Assembly: GCF_011046245.1 (NCBI RefSeq)
Contig: NZ_CP049244.1
Coordinates: 930,001 to 994,000, forward strand
Origin: Allorhizobium pseudoryzae
GTDB taxonomy: Bacteria; Pseudomonadota; Alphaproteobacteria; Rhizobiales; Rhizobiaceae
Reading direction: 5' to 3'
DNA length: 64,000 bases
Made by a program: the position numbers and the translations under genes. Below, piece by piece: positions 35,905 to 46,300 of the stretch. Each line of letters starts with the position of its first letter. Within the stretch, counting starts at the first letter, position 1. The notes under the pieces are model-generated. The model was not told where the DNA came from and searched no databases. It saw nothing but the letters and a program-made list of their open reading frames with translations.

Positions 35905-35915
35905 CGGTCATCTCC

Positions 35916-37232
35916 TCAGTTCAGCAGGGACGGAATGAACAGCGCGATCTGCGGAAACAGCAGGACCAGCATCAGGCCCACGGACTGGAGCGCGATGAAT
36001 GGCAGAACCGCGCTGAAGATGTCCTGCAGGGTCACCTCTTTCGGCGCGACCGATTTCAGGAAGAAGCAGGCAGGACCAAAGGGGGGCGAGAGGTAATAGA
36101 TCTGGATGTTCATCGCGAACAGAACGCCGAACCAGATGGGATCGAAGCCCAGATCAATCACCACGGGCGCGAAGATCGGCACCGTAATGAACAGAATGGC
36201 GATCCACTCCAGAAAGGTGCCAAGCACCATGACGATCATCATCATCACGACGATGACGGCGAGCGGCGGAACGTCGAGCGCAGTCAGAAGCCCGCGAAGA
36301 AATTCCCCGCCGCCGATACGGTTGTAGATGCCGATCAGAGCCACCGCCCCCAGCACCAGCCAGATGATCGAGCCGACGGTCAGCACCGTCTGGCGCATGG
36401 CGTCGCGCATCTTGATCCAGGTCAGTTCCTGCCGCACCATGGCAACGATGACGGCACCCACGGCGCCGATGGCCGCGGCTTCGGTCACGGTCGCCACGCC
36501 GGAATAGATCACGCCAAGCACGGCGCCGATCAGGATGCCGGGCAGGATGACACCCTTGAGGAACGGCAGGCGCTTGACGAAGGGAAGTCCGGTCTCGGGG
36601 ATGTCGTAGACGGGTGCAAGCGCCGGATTGAGCCGAACGCGGACCAGGATGTACGTGATGTAGAGCGAGGCGAGCAACAAGCCCGGCCCGATGGATGCGG
36701 CAAACAGGCCGGTAATCGAAACCTGTGCGGCGAGACCGTAGACGATGAGGACGACCGACGGCGGAATGAGCGTGGCCAGCGCGCCGGCGGCGCAGATGAT
36801 GCCGATCGCCAGTTTCTTGTCATAGCCGAGGCGCAGCATCTGCGGCAGCGCAATCAGGCCAAGCATGACGATTTCACCGCCCATGATGCCCGACATGGCG
36901 GCAAGAACCACCGCGACGATGCAGGTCTGGACGCCCACGGAGCCCCGGAAGCGTCCTCCCATGATGGCCATCGACTCAAACAGCGAGTGGGCTATGCCCG
37001 ATCGTTCGAGGATATTGGCCATGAAGACGAAGAAGGGAACGGAGATCAGTTCATACTTGTGCAGCACTTCCGTCACATTGGCGGAAACGATGAAGAAGCC
37101 GGCCCTTTCGCCGAAATAGAGGATGGCTGTGCCGAGCGAGACAAGCAGCGTGGTGATGCCGAGCGGAATGCCGATGGCCATCAGGCCCAGCAGCGCCGCC
37201 ACGATCAGGAGGGTGATGTATTCAATGCCCAC
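35916..37232 (-). CDS. TRAP transporter large permease (DctM-like)
   Basis: A 438-residue inner-membrane protein with about 12 helices and no signal peptide, the ion-coupled permease of a TRAP transporter. Typical stretches are GIPLGITTLLVSLG, ISVPFFVFMANILERSG, ALATLIPPSVVLIVYG and LGTFLEWIAILFITVPIF. The start is GTG at 37232, behind AGGAGACCGCCG; it overlaps the DctQ-like gene by 11 bases, so the two subunits are made together. It pumps sugar acids or similar anions using a sodium gradient. Confidence 0.92.
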   Translation of the reverse strand: MGIEYITLLIVAALLGLMAIGIPLGITTLLVSLGTAILYFGERAGFFIVSANVTEVLHKYELISVPFFVFMANILERSGIAHSLFESMAIMGGRFRGSVGVQTCIVAVVLAAMSGIMGGEIVMLGLIALPQMLRLGYDKKLAIGIICAAGALATLIPPSVVLIVYGLAAQVSITGLFAASIGPGLLLASLYITYILVRVRLNPALAPVYDIPETGLPFVKRLPFLKGVILPGILIGAVLGVIYSGVATVTEAAAIGAVGAVIVAMVRQELTWIKMRDAMRQTVLTVGSIIWLVLGAVALIGIYNRIGGGEFLRGLLTALDVPPLAVIVVMMMIVMVLGTFLEWIAILFITVPIFAPVVIDLGFDPIWFGVLFAMNIQIYYLSPPFGPACFFLKSVAPKEVTLQDIFSAVLPFIALQSVGLMLVLLFPQIALFIPSLLN

Positions 37233-37743
37233 CGGCGGTCTCCTTCTCGGTCCCCTGGAACCAGCGGATGATGTTGGCGGCAAGCTGCAGCAGGTAGAGC
37301 ACGCAGCCGACCAGAAGCAGAACCTTGAGATAGCTTGGCTGCATGGAGTTCATGGCGGTGCCGGAATATTCAGGCCGTGCAAGCACCTTCAGGGCAGGCC
37401 CCCAGACCGCACGGGCAAGCACGGCGATGGCTATGGCCGAGGCCAGAAGCTGAACGAGCCGGAAGATGTGCCAGACCCTCTCTCCCACGAGGATTTCGAG
37501 CATGGTGATGGAGATGTGGCGCTGCCGTTCGGTGACGTAGCCGACCGCCAGAACCCAGGCCGTCGCACACAGCGTCATCGACAGTTCCGTCGACCATGTG
37601 GTCGGGCTGTCGAAACCGTAGCGCATCACCACTTCCAGCGCGGAGGCGATAATGCATGCGAAGAACAGCACGGAACAGCCGTGCCCGACAAAAACGCTGA
37701 CGCGGTCCATCATCACCGCATAGCGTGCAAACAGGTCCCTCAT
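37222..37743 (-). CDS. TRAP transporter small permease (DctQ-like)
   Basis: A 173-residue protein with four hydrophobic helices, starting near residues 16-42, and the conserved TWSTELSMTLCATAWVLAVGY region of DctQ subunits. ATG at 37743 follows GGAGGGGG. Together with the large permease at 35916 and the binding protein at 37802 it forms a complete tripartite TRAP system. It is separated from the binding-protein gene by a gap with a strong stem-loop. Confidence 0.88.
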   Translation of the reverse strand: MRDLFARYAVMMDRVSVFVGHGCSVLFFACIIASALEVVMRYGFDSPTTWSTELSMTLCATAWVLAVGYVTERQRHISITMLEILVGERVWHIFRLVQLLASAIAIAVLARAVWGPALKVLARPEYSGTAMNSMQPSYLKVLLLVGCVLYLLQLAANIIRWFQGTEKETAGGH

Positions 37744-37768
37744 GACCCCCTCCGGCAAGATGTGGAGC

Positions 37769-37793
37769 GGCCCGGCCGAGGGTCGGCCGGGCC
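37769..37793 (-). promoter_or_regulatory. Stem-loop between TRAP binding-protein and small permease genes
   Basis: GGCCCGGCCGA (37769-37779) pairs perfectly with TCGGCCGGGCC (37783-37793) around a GGG/CCC 3-base loop. Two more pairs form with one bulge. No T-run. It lies just after the binding-protein stop, like the elements at 10649, 25129, 51649 and 62216. Confidence 0.65.
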
Positions 37794-37801
37794 CGCAGGT
37801 C

Positions 37802-38824
37802 TTACTTCTTGATCAGGCCGATCGTCGTCATGTAGTCGAGGTTGGCATCGAGCGCCTCGCGTGCCAACGCGCTCTTCGAGGCGAACTTGACCCATTCGGC
37901 GCGGGCAACCTCGCGCAGTTGGTCGCGATCCTCCTGCGCCCAGTTGATCACCTCGATCTTGCCGCCGGCGGCATCTGCCTTGGCCTTTTCCTGATCCTGC
38001 TCATCGACTACCTTGGTCAGATCTTCCATGGCAGCGTACCACCAGGTGCGAAGGGCCTTCTGGTCGTCTGCTGACAGCGCATCCCACTTTTCCTTGTTCA
38101 TGGTGAACTGCATGAGCGGCATGGAGTGAATGCCGGGATAAAGCGGGTAGGGCGCAACGTCGTGCAGGCCTGTTGCGACATTGTTGACGTAGGCCGAGGC
38201 ATCGGCGGCATCAACGATGCCCTTTTCCAGGGCGCCATAGACTTCCGAGAAAGGGATCGAGACAGGGCTGGCGCCCGCGGCCGCAAAGACGGCGGAGGCA
38301 AGACCTTCCGGTGCCCGGATCTTCTTGCCCTTCAGGTCCTCGAAGGTGCGGATCGGTGTGCGCGCCGGAAGCGATTCGCGGCTGTAGGGGCCACAGGCGA
38401 TGAGGTGGACTTCGCCACCTGACACGCTGTCGAGGATCTTCTGCTGCATGGCCTCGCCTTTGCCGTCGCGGCAGAAGCCCAGCATCTGTGCCGGCGTGTC
38501 GTATCCGGAGATGAGATCGGCCATGATCGCAAAGGCAGGCTCGATGCCTGAGAAATAGTTGACCGAGGTGAAATCGCCGTCCAGCACGCCGGCCGACACC
38601 GCCTCGATGGTTTCCTTTGCGGGAACAACGGATGCATTCGGTGTCAGCGTGATTTCGACCCGTCCGCCGGTCTGAGCCTTGATCTTCGGAAGCCAGTTCT
38701 GCGTCAGATACTGCATGGAGAAGTCGCCGGCGTTGAACGACGACTGGATGGAATAGTTTTCGGCCTTCGCGACCGATGAAATGGCGAGCGCAGCGCAGCT
38801 CGCGATGAGAAATTTCTTGAACAC
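37802..38824 (-). CDS. TRAP transporter substrate-binding protein (DctP-like)
   Basis: A 340-residue periplasmic protein. The Sec signal peptide is FKKFLIASCAALAISSVAKA, cleaved before ENYSIQSS. DctP features include the family arginine region GKKIRAPEG and the region VDAADASAY. The start is GTG at 38824 with GGGAGGA 8 bases upstream; no ATG fits this position. It is the first gene of a TRAP operon running to 33246. A palindrome lies at its promoter and the GntR regulator at 38942 is divergent. Sugar acids or carboxylates are the usual ligands. Confidence 0.9.
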   Translation of the reverse strand: MFKKFLIASCAALAISSVAKAENYSIQSSFNAGDFSMQYLTQNWLPKIKAQTGGRVEITLTPNASVVPAKETIEAVSAGVLDGDFTSVNYFSGIEPAFAIMADLISGYDTPAQMLGFCRDGKGEAMQQKILDSVSGGEVHLIACGPYSRESLPARTPIRTFEDLKGKKIRAPEGLASAVFAAAGASPVSIPFSEVYGALEKGIVDAADASAYVNNVATGLHDVAPYPLYPGIHSMPLMQFTMNKEKWDALSADDQKALRTWWYAAMEDLTKVVDEQDQEKAKADAAGGKIEVINWAQEDRDQLREVARAEWVKFASKSALAREALDANLDYMTTIGLIKK

Positions 38825-38872
38825 GACCGATGTCCTCCCTTGGTGCTCGGAGACCTCCATCTCCTAGTTCTA

Positions 38873-38894
38873 GTGCACTAAAATATTAGTTCAC
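38873..38894. promoter_or_regulatory. Inverted repeat in the TRAP promoter (candidate GntR operator)
   Basis: GTGCACTAA and TTAGTTCAC (8 of 9 positions complementary) are separated by 4 bases; an overlapping perfect palindrome TAGTGCACTA lies at 38871-38880. Both sit in the spacer and -10 of a minus-strand promoter with TTGACA at 38903-38898, so a regulator bound here would repress the TRAP operon. The regulator at 38942 is the natural candidate. Confidence 0.6.
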
Positions 38895-38941
38895 GCCTGT
38901 CAATGGCTGCGCTAAGATAGCCTCGAATAAGGAGTAATCGC

Positions 38942-39655
38942 ATGGTTCAAAATGCCGGGGCCGGAGCCGCGGGCGTCCAGACACAGGGAGGTGCATTGCG
39001 GCGGACCTCGACATCCCACGAACTCTACAAGCGGCTGCGCGACCGGATCGTGTCGCTGGAGTTCCTGCCCGGTGCCCCGTTATCTCGGACGGAGCTGGCC
39101 GCCAGTTACGGTGTCAGTCAGACGCCGGTGAGGGATGCGCTGCAGATGCTGGAGAAGGAGGGCCTTGTCGTCGTCTTCCCGCAATCGCGCACGGAGGTGA
39201 CCCGCATCGATCTGGCGCAGGCGCGGGAAACGCAGTTCCTCCGCATGTCACTCGAGCTGGAGGTTGTCCGCACGCTCTGCATCCGCAATGCCACGCCCGC
39301 GGTCGAGCGCGCGGCGCGTCTTGTCCAGTTGCAGCACACGGCACTCACCGTTGACGCAGACCTCGAACGGTTTGCGGCGCTCGACCGGCAGTTTCACTAC
39401 CAGATGTTCGAGGATGCCGGGGTGCTGGATCTTTGGGAACTGGTTCAGTCCCGGTCCGGCCATATCGACCGCCTGCGCAAACTCAACCTGATGGACCCCG
39501 GCAAGGCTGCGACAATTCTCGTTGCGCACCAGGAGATCGTTACGCAGATGCGGCAGTTTGATGTGGCCGCGACCCAGGAGGCCGTCCGCCGCCACCTTTC
39601 GGGCACCTTGGCGCAGGTCGAGGAAATCAAGCGGGCGCACGCAGGCTATTTCTAG
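38942..39655 (+). CDS. GntR-family regulator (FCD type)
   Basis: A 237-residue regulator with a winged helix-turn-helix at about residues 24-90 (LSRTELAASYGVSQTPVRDALQMLEKEGL) and a helical FCD domain containing FAALDRQFHYQMFEDAGV with ligand Asp and His residues. AAGGAG precedes the ATG by 7 bases. It is divergent from the TRAP/IlvD/RraA operon, with the operator in between, so it probably represses that operon until a sugar acid or its product is bound. It converges on the dienelactone-hydrolase gene. Confidence 0.9.
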   Translation: MVQNAGAGAAGVQTQGGALRRTSTSHELYKRLRDRIVSLEFLPGAPLSRTELAASYGVSQTPVRDALQMLEKEGLVVVFPQSRTEVTRIDLAQARETQFLRMSLELEVVRTLCIRNATPAVERAARLVQLQHTALTVDADLERFAALDRQFHYQMFEDAGVLDLWELVQSRSGHIDRLRKLNLMDPGKAATILVAHQEIVTQMRQFDVAATQEAVRRHLSGTLAQVEEIKRAHAGYF

Positions 39656-39671
39656 CCGGTCACTCCGTTTC

Positions 39672-39712
39672 GGGCGGGGGCCTGCCAGCACGTTTCGGAG
39701 GCACCCCCGCCC
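39672..39712. terminator. Stem-loop between convergent genes
   Basis: GGGCGGGGGCCT (39672-39683) pairs with AGGCACCCCCGCCC (39699-39712) with a bulge, leaving a 15-base loop. No T-run on either side; its strong stem between two convergent genes makes a bidirectional terminator plausible. Confidence 0.4.
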
Positions 39713-39768
39713 ATACGCTGTCTGAAAGGCAGGGGTGTGATCGGCTGGTCGAAAACAGCCGGCGTCGT

Positions 39769-40656
39769 TCAGCCAAGATGGCGCTTGAACCAGTCGATCG
39801 TCCTGTCCCAGGCGAGCTTGGCGGCGGCTTCGTCGTAGCGGGGCGTCGAGTCGTTGTGGAAACCGTGGTTGACGCCCGGATAGATGTAGGCCTCATAGGT
39901 CTTGTTGTTGGCCTTCAAGGCCGCCTCATAGGCCGGCCAGCCTTCGTTGATCCGCGTATCGAGCTCCGCATAATGAATGAGAAGCGGCGCCTTGATCCGC
40001 GCGACGTCTTCCGTCCGCGGCTGGCGACCGTAGAACGGCACGGCGGCGCCGAGTTCGGGATAGGCAACGGCTGCGGCATTGGCCACGCCGCCGCCATAGC
40101 AGAAGCCGGTAATGCCGACCTTGCCGGTCGATTGCGCGTGGTTCATCAGGAATTCGACCGCGGCAAAGAAGTCGTTCATCAGTTTCTGCGGATCGACGGT
40201 GGCCTGCAGCTCACGACCCTTTTCGTCGTTGCCGGGATAACCGCCCACGGATGTGAGGCCGTCCGGGGCGAGCGCAATGAAGCCGGCCTTGGCCACCCGG
40301 CGGGCGACATCCTCGATATACGGGTTGAGGCCGCGGTTTTCGTGAACCACAACCACGGCCGGTGCCTTGCCTTCCAGCCTGGCCGGTTTGACGAGGTAGC
40401 CGCGCACCTCGCCGTGCCCCTTTTCGGAGGGATAGGTGATGTACTCCGGAAGGATGTCCGGATCGGTGAACTCCACCTGCTGGGCCAGCGCATAATCGGG
40501 CGACAGGGATGCGACGAGCGCCGCTGCCGTCACGCCGCCGACGGCAAATTTCGCCGCGCGGTCGAGAAACTCCCGCTTGGTGATCCTGCCATGGGCATAA
40601 AAATCGTAAAGTTCGAGAAGTTCCTGCGGAAAGTCCTTCGCCGTCAGCCGTTCCAT
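39769..40656 (-). CDS. Dienelactone-hydrolase-family protein with N-terminal signal (YghX-like)
   Basis: A 295-residue alpha/beta hydrolase. The triad is visible: Cys186 in GFCYGGG, Asp233 in HYAELDTRI and His264 in VNHGFHN. The N-terminus contains [15 protein letters not shown] and a hydrophobic stretch ending SPDYALAQQ, similar to Tat signals of this subgroup but with KR rather than RR; export is therefore uncertain. GGGAGA precedes the ATG. It lies downstream of the signalling operon, in the same direction, with a 156-base gap, so it may be its own unit. Substrate unknown. Confidence 0.85.
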   Translation of the reverse strand: MERLTAKDFPQELLELYDFYAHGRITKREFLDRAAKFAVGGVTAAALVASLSPDYALAQQVEFTDPDILPEYITYPSEKGHGEVRGYLVKPARLEGKAPAVVVVHENRGLNPYIEDVARRVAKAGFIALAPDGLTSVGGYPGNDEKGRELQATVDPQKLMNDFFAAVEFLMNHAQSTGKVGITGFCYGGGVANAAAVAYPELGAAVPFYGRQPRTEDVARIKAPLLIHYAELDTRINEGWPAYEAALKANNKTYEAYIYPGVNHGFHNDSTPRYDEAAAKLAWDRTIDWFKRHLG

Positions 40657-40812
40657 CTGCGTGTCTCCCGTTGGCTCGCTGCTGTATTTCACCACAGTCT
40701 TCGCCTCGACGCCTACGGTGGATCGTTGAACGGGGCCCGATCCCGGTCACGATTGTGTCAGCAGGTTCGAGGGCTCCGGTCCCGCCAGTAACGAGCATCC
40801 TGCCATACGCTT

Positions 40813-41991
40813 TCAGACGGGCAGGCGGGTGCGGCTTTCCTGGTTGAGATACTGCAGTTCCGCCGCGCTGTTCGGCACGGTCAGCGTGAACCGGCTGCCC
40901 TGGCCGGGGCCGTCGCTTGCCGCCGACACCGTGCCGCCATGCAGTTCCACCAATTGCTTGACGAGCGCCAGACCAATGCCCAGCCCGCCATGCGCATGTT
41001 CGAGATGGTCATCGACCTGCTCGAACAGCCGGAAGATGGAGGCTGTCGATTCCGGCGTCAGGCCGAGCCCGTTATCCTGCACGGTGATCGAGACTTCGTT
41101 TCCCCGCTCCTGCATGGAAATCTCGATCTCGCCGCCATCTGGCGTGTACTTGGCCGCATTCGTGAGAATATTGGCAATGCACTGGGTGATCCGCACCTGA
41201 TCGGCAAACACATCCACGGGATGGGCGGGAATATGGGCCGTCAGCCTGTGCCCCTTTGCCTCGATGGCCGGCTGCGCCATCTCCAGCGCCGCGAGAACGG
41301 CGGTCTTCAGATCGAAGGCGCTCCTGCGCAGCTCGATCTTGCCCTTGGTGATGCGGGAAATGTCCAGAAGGTCATCGATGAGGCGCACCAGATGCGCCAT
41401 CTGGCCTTCCATCAGGCCGCTGATCTTCTCGGCCTGCGGGCCGTCCGGTTTGCGCAACAGAAGCTTCAGCCCACCATGCAGGGCCGCCAGCGGATTGCGC
41501 AGTTCATGCGCCAGAACCGCCAGGAACTCGTCCTTGCGCTTGTCCGCCAGTCGCAGCGCTTCGGCCTGTTCGTGCAGCGTGTCCCGCTGCTCGGCAATCT
41601 TCTGGCGCTGCCGGTAAAGCTCGAAGAAGACCTCCGTCTTGCTGCGCAGGATATCCGGTTCGATCGGCTTCTGGATAAAATCGACGGCGCCGGCCTCATA
41701 TCCCTGAAAACGCCGTTCCGGGCTGTGGCTGCCGGCAGTGACGAAGATGATCGGAATGCGCCGGGTCCGCTCGTTGCCGCGCATCAGTTCCGCCAGTTCG
41801 AAACCGTTGAGGCCCGGCATCTGCACGTCGATCAATGCCAGCGCCACATCGTGGTGCAGCAGAAGTTCCAGCGCCTCGTCACCGGACCGCGCCTTCAGCA
41901 GATGAAGGTCCTCGCGCCGCAGAAGGGCTTCCAGCGACAGGAGGTTTTCGGGCAGGTCGTCGACGAGCAGAAATTTGACAGGGCCACTCAT
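40813..41991 (-). CDS. Receiver domain fused to histidine kinase
   Basis: A 392-residue cytoplasmic protein. Residues 5-120 are a receiver domain (acid pair in LLVDD, phospho-acceptor Asp55 in ALIDVQMPG, Lys108 in IQKP). A coiled linker follows, then a HisKA domain with His162 in AVLAHELRNP and a HATPase domain with NxxxNAAKYT, DNGLGL and GGLGIGLAL. It has no membrane segment and no output domain. It is the last gene of an operon with CheB and CheR and overlaps CheB by four bases (ATGA), so it probably couples signalling input from a receiver to phosphate flow. Confidence 0.9.
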   Translation of the reverse strand: MSGPVKFLLVDDLPENLLSLEALLRREDLHLLKARSGDEALELLLHHDVALALIDVQMPGLNGFELAELMRGNERTRRIPIIFVTAGSHSPERRFQGYEAGAVDFIQKPIEPDILRSKTEVFFELYRQRQKIAEQRDTLHEQAEALRLADKRKDEFLAVLAHELRNPLAALHGGLKLLLRKPDGPQAEKISGLMEGQMAHLVRLIDDLLDISRITKGKIELRRSAFDLKTAVLAALEMAQPAIEAKGHRLTAHIPAHPVDVFADQVRITQCIANILTNAAKYTPDGGEIEISMQERGNEVSITVQDNGLGLTPESTASIFRLFEQVDDHLEHAHGGLGIGLALVKQLVELHGGTVSAASDGPGQGSRFTLTVPNSAAELQYLNQESRTRLPV

Positions 41992-42560
41992 GCGGCAATC
42001 CCCTGCAGGTAAGATGCAATGATATCCACCGGAAGAACGAGCGCCTGCGGGCAGGCAGCAAGCGCGGCCTGCGGCATGGCCCCGGCATAGGCGCCGTCGG
42101 GGTCCTGGACGATGACCGTGCCACCGGCGGCGGCGACGGCCTTCAACCCCTGGGCACCGTCATGATTAGCGCCGGTCAGAATGATGCCGATCAAGGACTT
42201 CCCCCAGACCTCGGCAGCGCTTTCGAAGGCCACGTCGATCGACGGTCGGGAAAACAGGACCTGATCCTCGTCGGAAAGCGCTATCGTTTTCGTATCCTCA
42301 ATCAAAAGGTGATAATCCGGCGGCGCGAAATAGATGACGCCTGCCTCGATCGGCTCCTTGTCCTCGGCCTCCACCGCGCGCAACCGGCATTTCGCGTCGA
42401 AAATCGACGCCAGAACGCTGCGTTTGTCGGGCGGGACATGGACAATGACCAATATGGGGCGAGGGAAGTCAGAAGCAAGCTTTGGTAGTATCACGGACAG
42501 CGCTTCTAGTGCGCCGGCCGATGCTCCGATGATGACTGCCCCGCCAGCTGTCTCCATCAT
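41988..42560 (-). CDS. CheB-type methylesterase domain protein without receiver domain
   Basis: A 190-residue protein containing only the CheB catalytic domain. The catalytic Ser14 (IGASAGAL), His41 (IVHVPPD) and Asp134 (TGANHDGAQ) are present. True CheB has an N-terminal receiver domain that is missing here, so activity would not be controlled by CheA in the same way. It overlaps both neighbours (ATGA on each side). With CheR it forms a methylation pair whose substrate is unknown, as no chemoreceptor is in the window. Confidence 0.9.
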   Translation of the reverse strand: MMETAGGAVIIGASAGALEALSVILPKLASDFPRPILVIVHVPPDKRSVLASIFDAKCRLRAVEAEDKEPIEAGVIYFAPPDYHLLIEDTKTIALSDEDQVLFSRPSIDVAFESAAEVWGKSLIGIILTGANHDGAQGLKAVAAAGGTVIVQDPDGAYAGAMPQAALAACPQALVLPVDIIASYLQGIAA

Positions 42561-43390
42561 GTCCCAGCCCTCTGGTAGATCTTCTCCTCCCGGACAAAAT
42601 CCCGAAACGCATCGGCATGGGCCGAAAACCGCAGAGTCTCCTTGGCGCCGAGACCGAGAAAGCCGTTGCGCGGCAAGGCATCCTTGAACAGCCCGATCGC
42701 CCGGTCCTGGAGATCCCGGTCGAAATAGATCATGACATTGCGGCAGGAGACGAACTGCATTTCGCCGAACACCTGATCTGTCACCAGGCTGTGGTCGGAA
42801 AAAACCACCTGCCGGCGCAGGCTCTTGTCAAAAACGCAGCGATTGTAGCCGCTGTGATAATAGTCGGACAACGACGTCTTGCCGCCGGCGCGCCGGTGGT
42901 TTTCGGTAAACAGCCGCACCCGCTCCAGATCGTAGATGCCGGATTCGGCCTGGGCAAGCGCTTCCGGGTTGATGTCGGTCGCGTAGAAGATCGTCCGTTC
43001 CTCCAGACCTTCCTCGCGGAACAGGATGACGAAGGAATACAACTCCTCGCCGCTGCTGCAGCCGGCAATCCAGACCTTCAGCGAAGGATAGGTGCGCAGG
43101 TGCGGGATGACCTTGTCGCGGATCGCCTGGAAATAGCTCGGGTCGCGGAACATCTCGCTGACCTGCACGGTGAGGTAACGCAGGAGGACAGGCAGCAGAT
43201 CCGGATCATGCAGCGCGCTTTCCTGCAAGGCGGAAATCGTCTGGAAGCCGAGTTGCTCTCGCGCCTGACGCAGCCGCCGGCGGATCGAGGCCATGGCATA
43301 ATTGCGGAAATCATAATGATACCGGTGGTAGAGCGCATCGAGCAGCAGGCGGATCTCGATGTCCTCGACCTTTTCGAACGTCTCGGTCAT
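42557..43390 (-). CDS. CheR-type protein-glutamate methyltransferase
   Basis: A 277-residue methyltransferase with an N-terminal helical CheR domain (about 1-75) and a SAM-binding domain with WIAGCSSGEELYS (residues 107-119), ATDINPEAL and FVSCRNVMIYFD. The start is the ATG at 43390, overlapping the kinase stop (ATGA). It may methylate the hybrid kinase upstream or other partners instead of a chemoreceptor. Its domain order and length are normal for CheR. Confidence 0.9.
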   Translation of the reverse strand: MTETFEKVEDIEIRLLLDALYHRYHYDFRNYAMASIRRRLRQAREQLGFQTISALQESALHDPDLLPVLLRYLTVQVSEMFRDPSYFQAIRDKVIPHLRTYPSLKVWIAGCSSGEELYSFVILFREEGLEERTIFYATDINPEALAQAESGIYDLERVRLFTENHRRAGGKTSLSDYYHSGYNRCVFDKSLRRQVVFSDHSLVTDQVFGEMQFVSCRNVMIYFDRDLQDRAIGLFKDALPRNGFLGLGAKETLRFSAHADAFRDFVREEKIYQRAGT

Positions 43391-46300
43391 TGCGGCATCC
43401 AAACGCGAACGAGCGACAGGAGTTTCTCCACGTCGAGCGGCTTGGCCATATAATCATTGGCGCCGGCTTCGATGCAGCGCTGCTGGTCGTCCGGCATGGC
43501 CTTGGCGGTCAGCGTGATCACCGGCAGCCGCTTCCAGTTCGGATTGTTGCGAATGTGCCGCGTGGCCGTCAGACCGTCCATCACCGGCATCATCACATCC
43601 ATCAGCACGAGGTCGATCCGGCCGTCCGGCGTCGATTGGGATTGCTCCAGCTTCTGCAGCGCTTCTTCGCCGTTACGGGCAATCTCAACGAGGGCGCCGC
43701 GCGGTTCGAGGATATTCGTCAGCGCGTAGACATTGCGCACGTCATCCTCCACCACCAGGATGCGGCGGCCCTCCAGCAGTGCATCACGGTTGCGTGCCTT
43801 GCGGATCATCTTCTGCTGCTCGTCCGGCAGTTCGGAGACGACCTGGTGGAGGAAAAGCGTGACCTCGTCCAGCAGCCTCTCCGGCGACTTCGCGCCCTTG
43901 ATGATGATCGATTTGGAATAGCGGCGCAGCTTCTGCTCTTCTTCGCTGGAAAGGACCCGGCCCGTGTAAACGATCACCGGCGGGAAGGAATGCAGCCCGT
44001 CCTGGCTGATCGTCTCGAGAAGGTTGTAACCGGAGGCATCCGGCAGAGACAGGTCCAGCACCATGCAGTCGAAGGTCTGCTCCTTCAGGAGTTCCAGACA
44101 TTCCGCTGCCGTTCCTGCTCCGACGGTTTCCACATCATGCGAGCCGATCAGCTTGGCGACGGCCTCGCGCTGAACCTCGTTGTCTTCGACAATCAGGACG
44201 CGCCGCACGTTCTGCGAGATCTTCGCGTCGAGCGATTTCAGCACCTCGACCAACTGGTCCCGTTGAACGGGCTTCAGTGCATAACCGATGGCGCCGAGCG
44301 ACAGGGCCCGCTCGGAATAATCATCCGCGGAGACGATGTGGATCGGGATATGGCGCGTGCGGACATCGCGTTTCAGGCGGTCGAGCACGGAGAGGCCGGA
44401 TTGGTCCGGCAGGCCCACATCCAGCACAATGGCGCTCGGCATGAACTGCCGCGCCAGCTCCAGCGCCTCCTGGGCGGTGCCGGCGACCAGCGCATGGAAC
44501 TTCATCTCGCGGGCGAGATCGCGCAGGATAAGGGCAAAACTCTGGTCGTCCTCGATGATCAGCAGCTTGCGGGCATTGTCCGGAACCTGCTTGCGGTCGT
44601 CCTCGACAATCTGCACCAACTCGCGGCGGGCGGGCTTGGCCGAAGGCTTCGGCTCGGCCGGCGTCTCGGCGGCAAGCTCGATGTCCGGCGCCCGCACCCG
44701 CACCAGCGAGGCGTTGAAGATCTGCGGCACGATGATGGTAAAGGTGCTGCCGGCGCCCGGCTCGCTCTTCAGATGGATCGTGCCGCCCAGCAGGCGAACG
44801 AGCTCACGCGAAATGGAGAGGCCAAGCCCCGTGCCGCCGAACCGGCGGCTGATGGTGCTGTCGGCCTGGTGGAAGGCTTCGAAAATTCGCCGCTGCTGAT
44901 CCTCGGCGATCCCAATTCCGGTATCCGTTACGGAAATGGCGATCTGATTGTCGCTCAACGGCTGGACCGAGAGCGTGACACTGCCTTTTTCGGTAAACTT
45001 GATCGCATTGGCGATCAGGTTCTTCAGCACCTGTTCCAGCCGCTGTGCGTCGGTTTCAAGGACGGGAACGACGTCGTCGGCGACGCTGACCTTGAATTCC
45101 AGCCCCTTGGTGCTGGCCAGCGGATCAAAGAGCTGGCGCAGCGTGTTGACCGTCCGTTCGATCGACACGGGCTCGGGCCGGATTTCCACGTGACCCGCCT
45201 CGATCTTCGACAGGTCGAGAATATCGTTGATCAGGTTGAGCAGGTCGTTGCCGGACGACTGGATCGTCTGGGCATATTTCACCTGCTCGGGCGTCAGGTT
45301 TTCGTCGGTATTGTCGGCGAGCAGCTTGGCCAGGATCAGCGACGAGTTGAGTGGCGTGCGAAGCTCGTGCGACATGTTGGCGAGGAAGTCCGACTTGTAG
45401 CGGCTGGCCTGTTCCAGTTCCTGCGCCTTCAGGTTCATGGAGACATTCGCTTTTTCCAGGTCGTCGCGCTGGCGCTCCAGTTCCTGTGCCTGCTCTTCCA
45501 GCTGCGAATTGGTCTGCTCCAGCTCCACCTGCTGTTGTTCAAGGCGCGCCTGCGATTCCTTCAGCGCCCGGCCCTGCTCCTCCAGTTCCTCGTTGGAGAC
45601 GCGCAGTTCCTCGCCCTGGACCTGCAGTTCCTCGGCCTGGCGCTGCGTCTCGTGCAGAAGTTTCTGCAGCTCGGTGCGGAATTCCGCGGAGCGGATGGCG
45701 GTCGCGATCGTGCCGGAGGACTGTTCGAGAAGCGCCAGGATGTGGTCGCCGACGGGATTGAGGAAGCCGAGCTCGTACACGGCCTTGATCTCGCCGTCGA
45801 TGAGGGCCGGCGACAGGGCGAGGAACCGCGGCTTCTGCTGGCCGAGCGTTGAGCCGAAGGCGATGTAGCCATCCGGCACCTCGCCAACCGCGATCGGCCG
45901 GTGGTCCGCCACCACATGGCCGAACAGGCCATCGTGTCTCTGGATCCTGTCGGGCAGCGCGGTGCCGGGCGGAACGCCGAAGGTCGCGGACAGCCGATAA
46001 CGATCCTCATCCTCGACATAGATCGCGCCGGCAACGGCACCGACATAGTCGGCAAGGAAGCGCAGGATGTTTTCGCCCACCTCGTTGGTCGTCTGGTCGC
46101 CGATCACGGCATTGCCAAGCCCCACCTGAGCCTGCTGCATCCACTGGTCGCGGCGTCTCGCAATCGTCGCCTGGCGCATCAGCGCGCCGACGGTCAGGGT
46201 CAGAATGATGCCGAGCGCGCCGGATAACAGGCTGGTGGCGAAGGCCACCGTATAGGCATTGTTCATGCCGGCGACGCGCACTGCGCGTTCTTCCGTTTCC

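Noticed and set aside
40813..43390. Chemotaxis operon
   Set aside because: No chemoreceptor, CheA, CheW or CheY gene, and CheB lacks a receiver domain; better described as a signalling operon with a methylation pair.
43390..45852. 820-codon open frame on + opposite the hybrid kinase
   Set aside because: High-GC antisense frames are often open. The minus-strand protein has complete kinase and receiver motifs; the + translation has no recognisable domain.
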